From Syntrophaceae bacterium UBA6078 (GTDB taxonomy: Bacteria > Desulfobacterota > Syntrophia > Syntrophales > UBA2210), in assembly GCA_002428735.1 (NCBI GenBank), contig DIXO01000075.1, positions 1-10,902 of the forward strand: a stretch of 10,902 nt of DNA, given 5' to 3'. Positions 1 through 6,179 of the stretch are shown piece by piece. Below the pieces are notes generated by a model that saw only the letters and a program-made list of their open reading frames with translations, ran no database searches and was not told where the DNA came from. Position 1 is the stretch's first letter. Each line of letters opens with the position of its first letter. Position numbers and translations under genes: made by a program.

Positions 1-31
1 CGTACTTGAATCCCAGAACACCTTGTGACAT
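1..31 (-). CDS. Start of a minus-strand gene, possibly IS1380-type transposase (partial, runs off window)
   Basis: An ATG on the minus strand at 31-29 is preceded by a good Shine-Dalgarno sequence (GAGGTG, 8 nt spacer) and opens a frame reading MSQGVLGFKY up to the window edge. This N-terminus resembles, from memory, IS1380-family transposases, which often begin with M-x-QG-(V/I)-L-x-F-x-Y. Only ten residues are visible, so the family call is weak, but a real translation start is well supported by the ribosome binding site. If correct, a DDE-type insertion sequence ends just to the right of this start. Extending the sequence leftwards would decide it. Confidence 0.4.
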   Translation of the reverse strand, partial: MSQGVLGFKY

Positions 32-40
32 ACTCGTTTC

Positions 41-119
41 ACCTCGTTGATGATGGTTTTTGCACTCACAAAAACTCTATCACCCTGTTTTATCAGGATC
101 AACGAGGTTTATTATTTTT
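41..119. other. Folded T-rich region left of metF; possible IS end or terminator
   Basis: An 11-bp perfect inverted repeat (ACCTCGTTGAT at 41-51, ATCAACGAGGT at 98-108) encloses two smaller hairpins. One has GTTTTTG at 56-62 pairing with CAAAAAC at 69-75; the other has CCTG at 84-87 pairing with CAGG at 94-97. Together they make a three-way-junction-like fold, followed on the plus strand by a run rich in T (108-121). On the plus strand it could act as a terminator. On the minus strand it is the 5' leader of the gene starting at 31, and CCTGATAAAACAGG (97-84 on the minus strand) could be an insertion-sequence tip. No SAM or other known riboswitch core was recognised. Confidence 0.4.
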
Positions 120-167
120 TTGGTGGTGGATCAAGGAAAAGAGGTTGACAACACACCCTTCAAATGA
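120..167 (+). pseudogene. Short 3' gene remnant or repeat copy (LVVDQGKEVDNTPFK-stop)
   Basis: Read in frame from 120, this stretch encodes LVVDQGKEVDNTPFK followed by TGA. It lacks a start and meets a stop upstream (51-53), so it is not an intact gene. Its interest is that the minus strand at the right edge of the window (10897-10847) encodes LVVDYGNDNDLTPFIH-stop: 9 of 15 aligned residues are identical without gaps, and 12 nucleotides (TTGGTGGTGGAT) match exactly. It may be the 3' remnant of a repeated gene cut by the mobile element to its left. No protein family is recognised. Confidence 0.3.
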
Positions 168-174
168 CATCTAT
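145..174 (+). promoter_or_regulatory. Candidate promoter for metF
   Basis: A perfect TTGACA (-35) lies at 145-150, 51 bp before the metF start. The -10 is poor: the best hexamers 17-18 bp downstream are CATCTA/ATCTAT at 168-174. The -35 carries the same TTGACAAC extension as the -35 upstream of the cimA leader at 2762-2769. The call rests almost wholly on the -35. Confidence 0.3.
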
Positions 175-200
175 GTCCTGAAAAATCGCAGAGGCATACC

Positions 201-1094
201 ATGAAGATAGGGAATCTGTTTGGCGGCGATAAAACCACCCTTTCATTTGAGGTGTTTCCCCCTTCCCGGGAGGGTAATCTCGATGAGCTGTACCAGGCAA
301 TCGGCGAACTGGTGGAACTGAGTCCGGATTTTATCTCCGTTACCTATGGAGCAGGGGGCGGGACACGGGAAAAGACGGTGGAGATCGCCTCAACCATCCG
401 GAGGGAGTTTGCCCGGGAGACGCTTGCCCACCTCACATGCGTCCAGGCGACCAGAGATGACATCAGTGAACAACTGGCACAGCTGAAAGAGGAAGGGATC
501 GAAAATATCCTCGCCCTGCGGGGAGACCCGCCGAAGGACAAGGAGCAATTTGTCAGGACGAAGGGAGGCTTCGGATACGCCAACGAACTGGTAGCGTTTA
601 TCAGGGAGCACGGCGATTTTTCCATCGGAGTCGCGGGCTACCCCGAGGTGCACCCGGAGGCTCCTGACATGGAGCATGATATCATCAACCTCAAGAAAAA
701 GGTCGACGCGGGGGCGGACTTCATCATCACCCAGATGTTCTTCGACAACGACGACCTGTACCGCTTCCGGGATAACGCCATAGAGGCAGGGATACGCGTC
801 CCCATCATCCCGGCTATTTTCCCGATCTTCAATTACCGGCAGATATCGCGCATCGCAGCGCTGTGCGGGGCCAAGATCCCTCCGCGGCTGAGAGGCAAGC
901 TTGAGCGGGTCAGCGAACGAAATGAAGAGGTTGAGAAATACGGCATGGAGCACGCCATCCGCCAGAGCGAGGATCTCCTGGAAAATGAGGTGGCGGGCCT
1001 CCACTTCTACAGCATGAACCGGAGCAGGCACGTCATACGGATTATTCGGGAACTTCCCAAAAAATCATTTGAAAATAAATCCGTATTGGAATAA
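201..1094 (+). CDS. metF: Methylenetetrahydrofolate reductase MetF
   Basis: This 297-residue protein is a full-length bacterial MetF, a flavoprotein that reduces 5,10-methylene-THF to 5-methyl-THF for methionine synthesis (or works in the Wood-Ljungdahl methyl branch in anaerobes). It is expected to be a cytoplasmic TIM barrel. Visible family motifs are LSFEVFPPS near residue 14 (E17 matches the catalytic Glu28 of E. coli MetF), SVTYGAGG at 46-53, LTCVQATRDD at 78-87, ALRGDPP at 105-111 (D109 matches the FAD-contacting Asp120), ITQMFFDN at 176-183 (Q178) and PIFNYRQ at 208-214. The ATG at 201 has a GAGG ribosome site 6 nt upstream. No metV-type zinc partner lies next to it, so a methionine role is the simpler reading. 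It is followed by two hairpins and a tRNA gene on the same strand. Confidence 0.96.
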   Translation: MKIGNLFGGDKTTLSFEVFPPSREGNLDELYQAIGELVELSPDFISVTYGAGGGTREKTVEIASTIRREFARETLAHLTCVQATRDDISEQLAQLKEEGIENILALRGDPPKDKEQFVRTKGGFGYANELVAFIREHGDFSIGVAGYPEVHPEAPDMEHDIINLKKKVDAGADFIITQMFFDNDDLYRFRDNAIEAGIRVPIIPAIFPIFNYRQISRIAALCGAKIPPRLRGKLERVSERNEEVEKYGMEHAIRQSEDLLENEVAGLHFYSMNRSRHVIRIIRELPKKSFENKSVLE

Positions 1095-1100
1095 TGTTCG

Positions 1101-1152
1101 GCCTTCCCGCCGGGGAGGCATTTCCGGATAGTCCTTGCCTGGAAGGCGAGGA
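1101..1152 (+). terminator. Two tandem hairpins between metF and tRNA-Arg
   Basis: The first hairpin pairs GCCTTCCC (1101-1108) with GGGGAGGC (1112-1119) around a GCC loop. The second pairs TCCTTGCCT (1132-1140) with AGGCGAGGA (1144-1152) around GGA. Each has one G-U pair. Neither is followed by a proper T run (ATTT after the first), so they may be weak terminators, processing signals or 3'-end protectors. No convincing promoter separates metF from the tRNA, so read-through and processing of a joint transcript is possible. Confidence 0.4.
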
Positions 1153-1166
1153 TAGACGGACGTTAT

Positions 1167-1243
<77 letters not shown>

Positions 1244-1247
1244 TGAT

Positions 1248-1288
1248 AAAGGGGTTGCGAGCGCATCGCAGCCCCTTTCTTATTCTTC
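1248..1288 (+). terminator. Intrinsic terminator after tRNA-Arg
   Basis: AAAGGGGTTGCGA (1248-1260) pairs with TCGCAGCCCCTTT (1266-1278) around a GCGCA loop: 13 pairs with one G-U, followed by CTTATTCTTCC. It starts five bases after the tRNA CCA end. On the minus strand the same hairpin is followed by TTTATC, so it may also stop the convergent aminotransferase transcript. Confidence 0.8.
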
Positions 1289-1399
1289 CTGCGTTCCGCA
1301 GGGTGACACGCAGTCTCTGAAGGCAGGATTGAAAGGGCGTGTGAGGGGCCTGTGGTCGGGGACGAGTTGGTCGCGATGAGCAGCGCGCGCGAAGCGCAC

Positions 1400-2593
1400 T
1401 TACTCCCGGTACGTATTGACGAAACGCTCGATTCGGCTCAGGGCTTCCTTGATCCCCTCATACGGGGTGGCATAGCAGATGCGCATGTGCCCCTTTCCCT
1501 GCTCGCCGAAGGAATCGCCCGGCAGGACCATGACCTTCTCCTGAAAGAGCAGTTTCTCGCAGAATTCATGTGAAGAAAGCCCGGTAACCGAGATGTCGGG
1601 AAAGATGTAGAAGGCGCCCCTGGGTTCAGCGGTCCTGAGTCCCATGCGGTTCAGCTCGGTGTGGAGAAGCGTGCGCCGCTTGTCGTAATCGGCCAGGATC
1701 TTATTAAACTCGGCGCTGTCGTCCATGTTGAGCGCCGCGAGGGCGGCCCACTGGGTGGCATTGGGGGGGCAGAGCATGGTGTGCTGGGACATGGCCACCA
1801 TGGCGTCGATAATGTCGGCAGGACCGGCGGCATAGCCGATCCGCCACCCGGGCATGGCGTAGTGCTTCGAGAACCCGTCCAGCAAGAGCGTTCGATCACG
1901 CATGCCGGGCAGGCCGGCAAAGCTGGTGAATGTCGCGCCGCCGTAAATGTAGGTGCTGTATATCTCATCGGCAATGACCACCAGGTCATGCTTCAGGGCG
2001 ATCTTGGCCACACCTTCGAGTGTTTTCTTTTCCATGAGCGCGCCGGTAGGATTGGCCGGGTTGCCGAAGAGGAGCGCTTTCGTCTTCGGGCTTATCTTCT
2101 TCTCCATTTCGTCGGGATCGAGGGCGTAGTTGCGCGACTGCTCGGTGGGGACGCGCACGATGACCCCTTCCGAGAGGATGATGTTCGGCGGGTAACAGAT
2201 GTAATGGGGGTCGGGGGTGATGACCTCATCGCCGGGATCCAGAAGGGCGCGGAAGCCCAGATCCATGGCCTGTGACACGCCCACGGTGACGATGATCTGG
2301 GTCTCGGGGTCGTATTCGAGACCGTGGCGCTTCTTGAGGTTGGCGGCGATTGCCTGCCGCAGTGCGGGGAAGCCGGATGTGGGGGTGTACTTGGTCCAGC
2401 CTTCGGACGCGGCTCGCGCGGCCGCCTCACAGACGCAGGGAGCCGTGCCGAAATCGGGCTCTCCTACGCTGAGCGATATGAGGCCTTCCTTTGACATGCT
2501 GTGGAGGGCTTTCAGGAAGGGGGCGAAGCCGATTCCCGCGATTCTGTCTACGCGCCGCGACGTGCGCTTTTTATGGCTCTTATCCTGGAGCAT
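1400..2593 (-). CDS. PLP-dependent class I/II aminotransferase
   Basis: A 397-residue fold-type I aminotransferase of the AspC/AlaC-like subgroup, transferring amino groups between an amino acid and a 2-oxo acid in the cytoplasm. Seen are the N-terminal SLSVGEPDF (40-48), the YTPTSGFPALRQAI substrate-loop region (69-82), NPANPTG (178-184), IADEIYS (207-213), the PLP lysine K243 in DGFSKHYAMPGWRIGY, and R371 in GHMRICYA, which binds the substrate carboxylate. The ATG at 2593 is chosen because it follows a purine-rich GGAGGTGGGGAAAG; the frame also extends to a TTG at 2662, but those 23 extra residues look non-conserved. The substrate cannot be read from sequence. Its position divergent from the leu operon allows a role in BCAA transamination, but aspartate or alanine aminotransferase is equally possible. 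Confidence 0.9.
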   Translation of the reverse strand: MLQDKSHKKRTSRRVDRIAGIGFAPFLKALHSMSKEGLISLSVGEPDFGTAPCVCEAAARAASEGWTKYTPTSGFPALRQAIAANLKKRHGLEYDPETQIIVTVGVSQAMDLGFRALLDPGDEVITPDPHYICYPPNIILSEGVIVRVPTEQSRNYALDPDEMEKKISPKTKALLFGNPANPTGALMEKKTLEGVAKIALKHDLVVIADEIYSTYIYGGATFTSFAGLPGMRDRTLLLDGFSKHYAMPGWRIGYAAGPADIIDAMVAMSQHTMLCPPNATQWAALAALNMDDSAEFNKILADYDKRRTLLHTELNRMGLRTAEPRGAFYIFPDISVTGLSSHEFCEKLLFQEKVMVLPGDSFGEQGKGHMRICYATPYEGIKEALSRIERFVNTYRE

Positions 2594-2682
2594 GCTGTCT
2601 TTCCCCACCTCCCGGTTTGTATTTGCCGCGCCGCTTTTCCGGCCTTGCCCGTGCGCCGGCAACGGTGCCGTACCTTGGCGAG

Positions 2683-2710
2683 ACTATAGGGGACCGTGTT
2701 TCTAAGTCAA
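2683..2710 (-). promoter_or_regulatory. Sigma70-type promoter for the aminotransferase
   Basis: On the minus strand, TTGACT (2710-2705) and TATAGT (2688-2683) are separated by 16 bp and match the -35/-10 consensus 5/6 each. Transcription would begin near 2676, about 80 nt before the ATG at 2593. This also supports the shorter start, since the TTG at 2662 would leave a very short leader without a clear ribosome site. Confidence 0.7.
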
Positions 2711-2761
2711 GTTTATCTTTGTTTTCTGAGAGTCTGAATTTTTTCTTCTGTCAGTTTTCTG

Positions 2762-2790
2762 TTGACAACGGCCCCGTTCCGTATTATGTA
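2762..2790 (+). promoter_or_regulatory. Candidate promoter for the cimA-leuACD leader transcript
   Basis: A perfect TTGACA lies at 2762-2767. The -10 is ambiguous: TATTAT at 2782-2787 is good but only 14 bp away, while TATGTA at 2785-2790 has ideal 17-bp spacing but a weak match. Either gives a start near 2795, about 30 nt before the leader peptide and about 190 nt before cimA, the usual dimensions of an attenuator leader. It is back-to-back with the aminotransferase promoter. Confidence 0.45.
2767..2778. promoter_or_regulatory. Short dyad inside the operon promoter (possible operator)
   Basis: AACGG (2767-2771) and CCGTT (2774-2778) form a perfect 5-bp dyad with a 2-bp centre, placed between the -35 and -10. 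The position suits a repressor site, but the dyad is short and no known regulator motif is recognised. Confidence 0.25.
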
Positions 2791-2826
2791 GCTTCGCAAG
2801 ATCTGCTGAGCAGTTTGGGAAAATCG

Positions 2827-2907
2827 ATGAGAAACCTTCTTGACATCATCATAATTAGCGGCCTCCTTCTTGGGAGAACGCATATGTGTGGCTTGATGAT
2901 GGAGTAG
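2827..2907 (+). CDS. Leu/Ile-rich attenuator leader peptide of the cimA-leuACD operon
   Basis: A 26-codon reading frame from ATG 2827 to TAG 2905-2907 encodes MRNLLDIIIISGLLLGRT followed by HMCGLMME. Ten of 26 residues are Leu or Ile, in three blocks: Leu-Leu (2836-2841), Ile x4 (2845-2856; ATC ATC ATA ATT) and Leu x3 (2863-2871; CTC CTT CTT). This is the signature of a translated leader whose ribosome position senses charged tRNA. A GGGA at 2818-2821, inside TTTGGGAAAATCG, is a modest ribosome site. The frame ends 79 bp before cimA and overlaps the antiterminator segment. The peptide itself probably has no function once made. The frame is open further upstream, but this ATG has the right size and spacing. 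Confidence 0.85.
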   Translation: MRNLLDIIIISGLLLGRTHMCGLMME

Positions 2908-2950
2908 GGTTTCCCACAAGAGAAAAAGTTCAAAAATCCGTTATCAGGTC
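2844..2950 (+). promoter_or_regulatory. Attenuator segments 1-3: pause hairpin versus antiterminator
   Basis: Segment 1 is CATCATCA (2844-2851), which contains the first Ile codons. Segment 2 is GGCTTGATGATGGA (2890-2903), at the end of the leader peptide frame. Segment 3 is TCCGTTATCAGGTC (2937-2950), which is the 5' arm and loop of the terminator. TGATGATG in segment 2 pairs perfectly over 8 bp with segment 1. Alternatively the whole of segment 2 pairs with segment 3 over 14 continuous base pairs, four of them G-U. The pairings 1:2 and 2:3 exclude each other, and 2:3 excludes the terminator. A ribosome stalled on the Ile or Leu codons masks segment 1 and leaves segment 2 free; a ribosome at the stop codon masks segment 2. 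Confidence 0.8.
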
Positions 2951-2971
2951 CGCTGATAGCGGATTTTTTTT
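2932..2971 (+). terminator. Attenuator terminator in front of cimA (segments 3:4)
   Basis: AAAAATCCGTTATCAG (2932-2947) pairs with CTGATAGCGGATTTTT (2953-2968) around a GTCCG loop: 16 pairs with one G-U, and the T run spans 2964-2971. It is a canonical intrinsic terminator, but it ends one base before the cimA ribosome site (GGAGAGG, 2972-2978). No other gene on this strand lies upstream except the leader peptide, so its natural role is conditional termination. Confidence 0.92.
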
Positions 2972-2986
2972 GGAGAGGTGAATGTC

Positions 2987-4591
2987 ATGAAGAAACCGGA
3001 TGTCCTGATTTACGACACAACCTTGCGGGACGGTACGCAGGGGCACCAGATAACCTTTTCGGCGGAGGATAAACTGCGTATCGCCACGCGTCTGGACGAG
3101 ACAGGTTTTCACTACGTCGAAGGAGGCTGGCCGGGATCGAACCCCCGGGATATGCGTTTTTTTCAGATGGCCGGAGAGGTGAAGTTCAAGAACATCCGTC
3201 TGACGGCCTTCGGCAGCACGAGAAGATCCGGCCTGTCGGCTGACGCGTGTCCCAACACACAGGCTCTTCTGGAAGCCGATACGCCGGCGGTTGCTGTTTT
3301 CGGGAAGAGCTGGGATCTGCACGCGACGGAAATCCTAGGGGTCTCGCTGGAGGAGAACCTTGCGATGATCGGCGACTCAGTCCGCTACCTGAAGTCGAAG
3401 GAGAAAGAGGTGGTCTACGATGCGGAGCACTTCTTTGACGGATACAAACACAATCCCACCTATGCCCTCAAGACAGTGCAGGCCGCACTGGAGGCCGGAG
3501 CCGAGACAATCGTTTTATGCGACACGAACGGGGGGACTCTTACCTGGGAATTGAGCGAGATCATTCGGGAGGTATTATCCCACAGTGCACCTCCCCGGCT
3601 GGGAATACACGCCCATGACGACTGCGGCCTCGCGGTGGCCAACTCGCTTGCCGCGGTAACGCTCGGGGCTACGATGGTCCAGGGGACGGTCAACGGGTAC
3701 GGCGAGCGGTGCGGCAACGCGGACCTCATCTCCATCATCGGCAACCTGGAGCTGAAGATGGGAAAGAGGTGCCTCCCGGAAGGTTCACTCCGGCATCTCA
3801 CGTCCCTCTCGCGATATGTGAGCGAAGTGGCAAACACCCCTCCCGCCCACTCGAAGCCTTTTGTCGGGCGCAACGCCTTTGCCCACAAGGGAGGGGTTCA
3901 CGTGAGCGCCATCCTGAAAAATCCGGTGGCATACGAGCACACCGACCCGGATCTGGTGGGAAACCGGCGCAATGTGATTGTCTCGGACCTCTCGGGAAAG
4001 AGCAACATCGAATACAAGGCGAAGGAACTGGGGATTGATCTCGGCGCCGACCGCGGTGTCAGTGAGCGGATCGTCCGCGACATCAAGAAGATGGAGGACG
4101 AGGGGTATCAGTTCGACACCGCCGACGGCTCCCTCTCTCTCTTGATAAGGAAGGCAATCGGCAGCCTCGACGAGCCCTTTCGCCTTGAGTCCTTCCGCGT
4201 CATCGACGAGAAAACGAAGAGAAATGCGTCCCTCTCTCAGGCCATGATCAAGATATCCGTCGGCGAGGAACATGAAATCACGGCGGCCGAAGGGAAGGGT
4301 CCCGTCAATGCCCTGGATAACGCCCTGCGCAAGGCGCTGACCAAGTTCTACCCGCGGATCGGTGAAATGCGCCTTGTGGACTTCAAGGTCAGGATACTGG
4401 AGGAGACCGACGGAACGGCGGCAAAGGTGCGCGTTCTTCTGGAATCGCGGGACGATACCGATGTGTGGATCACGACCGGGGTATCGGCGAACATCATCGA
4501 GGCAAGCTGGCATGCCCTTGTCGACAGCGTGCAGTACAAATTGAGCAAGGATAACGGAAAAAACATGGTGAAGAAGGAGGGAGAGAGATGA
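2987..4591 (+). CDS. cimA: (R)-citramalate synthase CimA
   Basis: A 534-residue member of the LeuA/HMGL-like family, of the long citramalate synthase branch. It condenses pyruvate and acetyl-CoA to citramalate, the first step of the threonine-independent route to isoleucine. The catalytic TIM barrel fills residues 1 to about 290: IYDTTLRDGTQG (8-19), YVEGGWPGSNPRD (43-55, a signature of this branch rather than of LeuA), GIHAHDD with metal ligands H208 and H210, and NGYGERCGNAD (236-246). The C-terminal allosteric dimer domain runs from about 400 to 520, so feedback control by isoleucine is likely. ATG 2987 is chosen because GGAGAGG ends 8 nt upstream; a GTG at 2978 lies inside that ribosome site. 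Its last bases overlap leuA (ATGA). Confidence 0.92.
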   Translation: MKKPDVLIYDTTLRDGTQGHQITFSAEDKLRIATRLDETGFHYVEGGWPGSNPRDMRFFQMAGEVKFKNIRLTAFGSTRRSGLSADACPNTQALLEADTPAVAVFGKSWDLHATEILGVSLEENLAMIGDSVRYLKSKEKEVVYDAEHFFDGYKHNPTYALKTVQAALEAGAETIVLCDTNGGTLTWELSEIIREVLSHSAPPRLGIHAHDDCGLAVANSLAAVTLGATMVQGTVNGYGERCGNADLISIIGNLELKMGKRCLPEGSLRHLTSLSRYVSEVANTPPAHSKPFVGRNAFAHKGGVHVSAILKNPVAYEHTDPDLVGNRRNVIVSDLSGKSNIEYKAKELGIDLGADRGVSERIVRDIKKMEDEGYQFDTADGSLSLLIRKAIGSLDEPFRLESFRVIDEKTKRNASLSQAMIKISVGEEHEITAAEGKGPVNALDNALRKALTKFYPRIGEMRLVDFKVRILEETDGTAAKVRVLLESRDDTDVWITTGVSANIIEASWHALVDSVQYKLSKDNGKNMVKKEGER

Positions 4592-6120
4592 AGACAGACA
4601 AAAACAGGGTATTTATATTTGATACGACGCTGCGCGACGGAGAGCAGGCCCCCGGGTTCAGCATGAACCCCGGCGAAAAGATCCGCTTCGCGAAGCAGCT
4701 CGAACGGCTGGGAGTCGATATTATCGAGGCGGGGTTCCCTATGGCTTCCGACGGGGATTTTGAATCAGTCCGGCAGATCGCCGCGGTGATCACAAAGTCC
4801 CAGGTTGCCGGCCTGTGCAGGACCAGCCGGGGAGATATCGATCGGGCATGGGACGCGATCAAGGGCGCGGCCCATCCGAGAATCCACACCTTCATTTCAA
4901 CGTCCGATATACACCTGAACCACATGTTGAAGATGACGCGGGCCCAGGTGATGAAGGAATCGCGTGCCGCGGTGAAGCATGCCCTGAGCCTTACTGAAAA
5001 CGTGGAGTACTCGGCGCAGGATGCCACCCGGACCGACCGGCAGTACCTGGCGGAGATCGTCGAGGCCGTCATAGAGGAAGGAGCAAAGACGGTCAATATC
5101 CCCGATACGGTGGGGTATGCCATGCCGGAGGAATACGGGGAACTGATCGCGTATCTCTTCGATACCGTGAAAAACATCCAAAAGGCCGTCATATCGGTTC
5201 ATACCCATGACGACCTGGGTGTCGCGGTGGCCACGTCCCTTGCCGGTCTGAAGGCGGGGGCGCGGCAGGTGGAGTGCGCGGTGAACGGTATCGGCGAGCG
5301 GGCCGGTAACGCTTCACTGGAAGAGATCGTCATGGCTATCGAAACGAGAAAGGACATCCTGGGGCTTCAAACGAATATCAAGACAAGGCACATCTACCCC
5401 ACGTCGCGGCTCCTGGCGGAGATAACCGGGGTGGAGGTCCAGCCGAACAAGGCGATTGTGGGAGTGAACGCCTTCGCCCATGAGTCCGGTATCCATCAGG
5501 ATGGCGTGATCAAGGACAAGATCAATTACGAGATCATGACCCCGCAGAAGGTGGGCGTTTCGGACTCGAATATTGTCCTGGGGAAACATTCGGGACGGGC
5601 CGCCATCAGGGACCGCCTCAAAAAGATGGGATTCGAGCTTGCCAAGGATGATGTCGATGCGGTATTCAAACGATTTAAAGATCTGGCCGACATCAAGAAG
5701 GAGATGTTCGATGAGGATCTGGAGGCCATCATCGCCGAGGTTGTGTTCAGGCGGCCCGACAAGTACCGGCTTCTGTACCTCAGCGTGGTGAGCGGAAACG
5801 TGGCAATCCCGACTGCGACCGTTCAGATGGAGATAGACGGCAAGGTGACACGGGATGCCTTTTTCGGTGTGGGACCGGTGGACGCCACCTTTGCCACCAT
5901 CAGGAGGATAACGGGGACGAACCATCGCCTGGTCAAATATCAGGTCCATGCCGTAACGGAAGGGACCGACGCCCAGGGCGTCGTGACCGTTCAGCTTCGC
6001 CACAAGAAACGGATCGTGTCGGGGCGGGGTTCCGATCCCGATGTCCTCGTTGCGTCCGCGAAGGCGTATATCAACGCCCTCAACAGGATCGAATCGTTCC
6101 AGATGCTCAACCATGGCTAG
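4588..6120 (+). CDS. leuA: 2-isopropylmalate synthase LeuA
   Basis: A 510-residue long-form LeuA that condenses acetyl-CoA with 2-oxoisovalerate, committing carbon to leucine. Barrel motifs are FDTTLRDGEQAPG (11-23), IIEAGFP (45-51), VNIPDTVGY (169-177), SVHTHDD with metal ligands H205 and H207, and NGIGERAGNASLEE (233-246). NAFAHESGIHQDG (294-306) and LGKHSGRAA (331-339) follow in the linker. The C-terminal regulatory domain (about 390-505) ends with SDPDVLVASAKAYINALNR, typical of leucine-inhibited enzymes. The start overlaps the cimA stop by four bases (ATGA) and has a strong GGAGG site at 4576-4580, indicating translational coupling. Two adjacent paralogous synthases are told apart by EAGFP (LeuA) versus EGGWPGSNP (CimA). 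Confidence 0.95.
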   Translation: MKTDKNRVFIFDTTLRDGEQAPGFSMNPGEKIRFAKQLERLGVDIIEAGFPMASDGDFESVRQIAAVITKSQVAGLCRTSRGDIDRAWDAIKGAAHPRIHTFISTSDIHLNHMLKMTRAQVMKESRAAVKHALSLTENVEYSAQDATRTDRQYLAEIVEAVIEEGAKTVNIPDTVGYAMPEEYGELIAYLFDTVKNIQKAVISVHTHDDLGVAVATSLAGLKAGARQVECAVNGIGERAGNASLEEIVMAIETRKDILGLQTNIKTRHIYPTSRLLAEITGVEVQPNKAIVGVNAFAHESGIHQDGVIKDKINYEIMTPQKVGVSDSNIVLGKHSGRAAIRDRLKKMGFELAKDDVDAVFKRFKDLADIKKEMFDEDLEAIIAEVVFRRPDKYRLLYLSVVSGNVAIPTATVQMEIDGKVTRDAFFGVGPVDATFATIRRITGTNHRLVKYQVHAVTEGTDAQGVVTVQLRHKKRIVSGRGSDPDVLVASAKAYINALNRIESFQMLNHG

Positions 6121-6149
6121 ACGGACGCCGTCAGCGCGGGGTTAACCCC
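6120..6149 (+). other. Two small palindromes in the leuA-leuC gap
   Basis: GACGG-ACG-CCGTC (6120-6132) and the perfect 12-bp palindrome GGGGTTAACCCC (6138-6149) lie just after the leuA stop. No T run follows, so these are not terminators. They could be mRNA processing or stability hairpins, or a protein site. The leuC ribosome site (AGGAG, 6166-6170) is downstream. Confidence 0.4.
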
Positions 6150-6179
6150 ATACAAATACAGAGACAGGAGACAGAAACG

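Noticed and set aside
41..200. SAM-type riboswitch or T-box upstream of metF
   Set aside because: No SAM-I/II core, no AGGGUGG-like T-box sequence and no specifier loop was recognisable; only generic stems were found.
2594..2662. N-terminal extension of the aminotransferase from a TTG at 2662
   Set aside because: The added residues do not look like family sequence, and ATG 2593 has a purine-rich ribosome site and a fitting upstream promoter.
2813..2823. CTGCTGAGCAG palindrome as a further regulatory hairpin
   Set aside because: The usable stem is only 3 bp once a loop is allowed; it sits in the leader 5' end without a clear role.
2713..2919. Minus-strand open frame of 68 codons across the attenuator region
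   Set aside because: It overlaps the leader peptide and promoter elements, has no ribosome site or recognisable motif, and is explained by the plus-strand regulatory structure.
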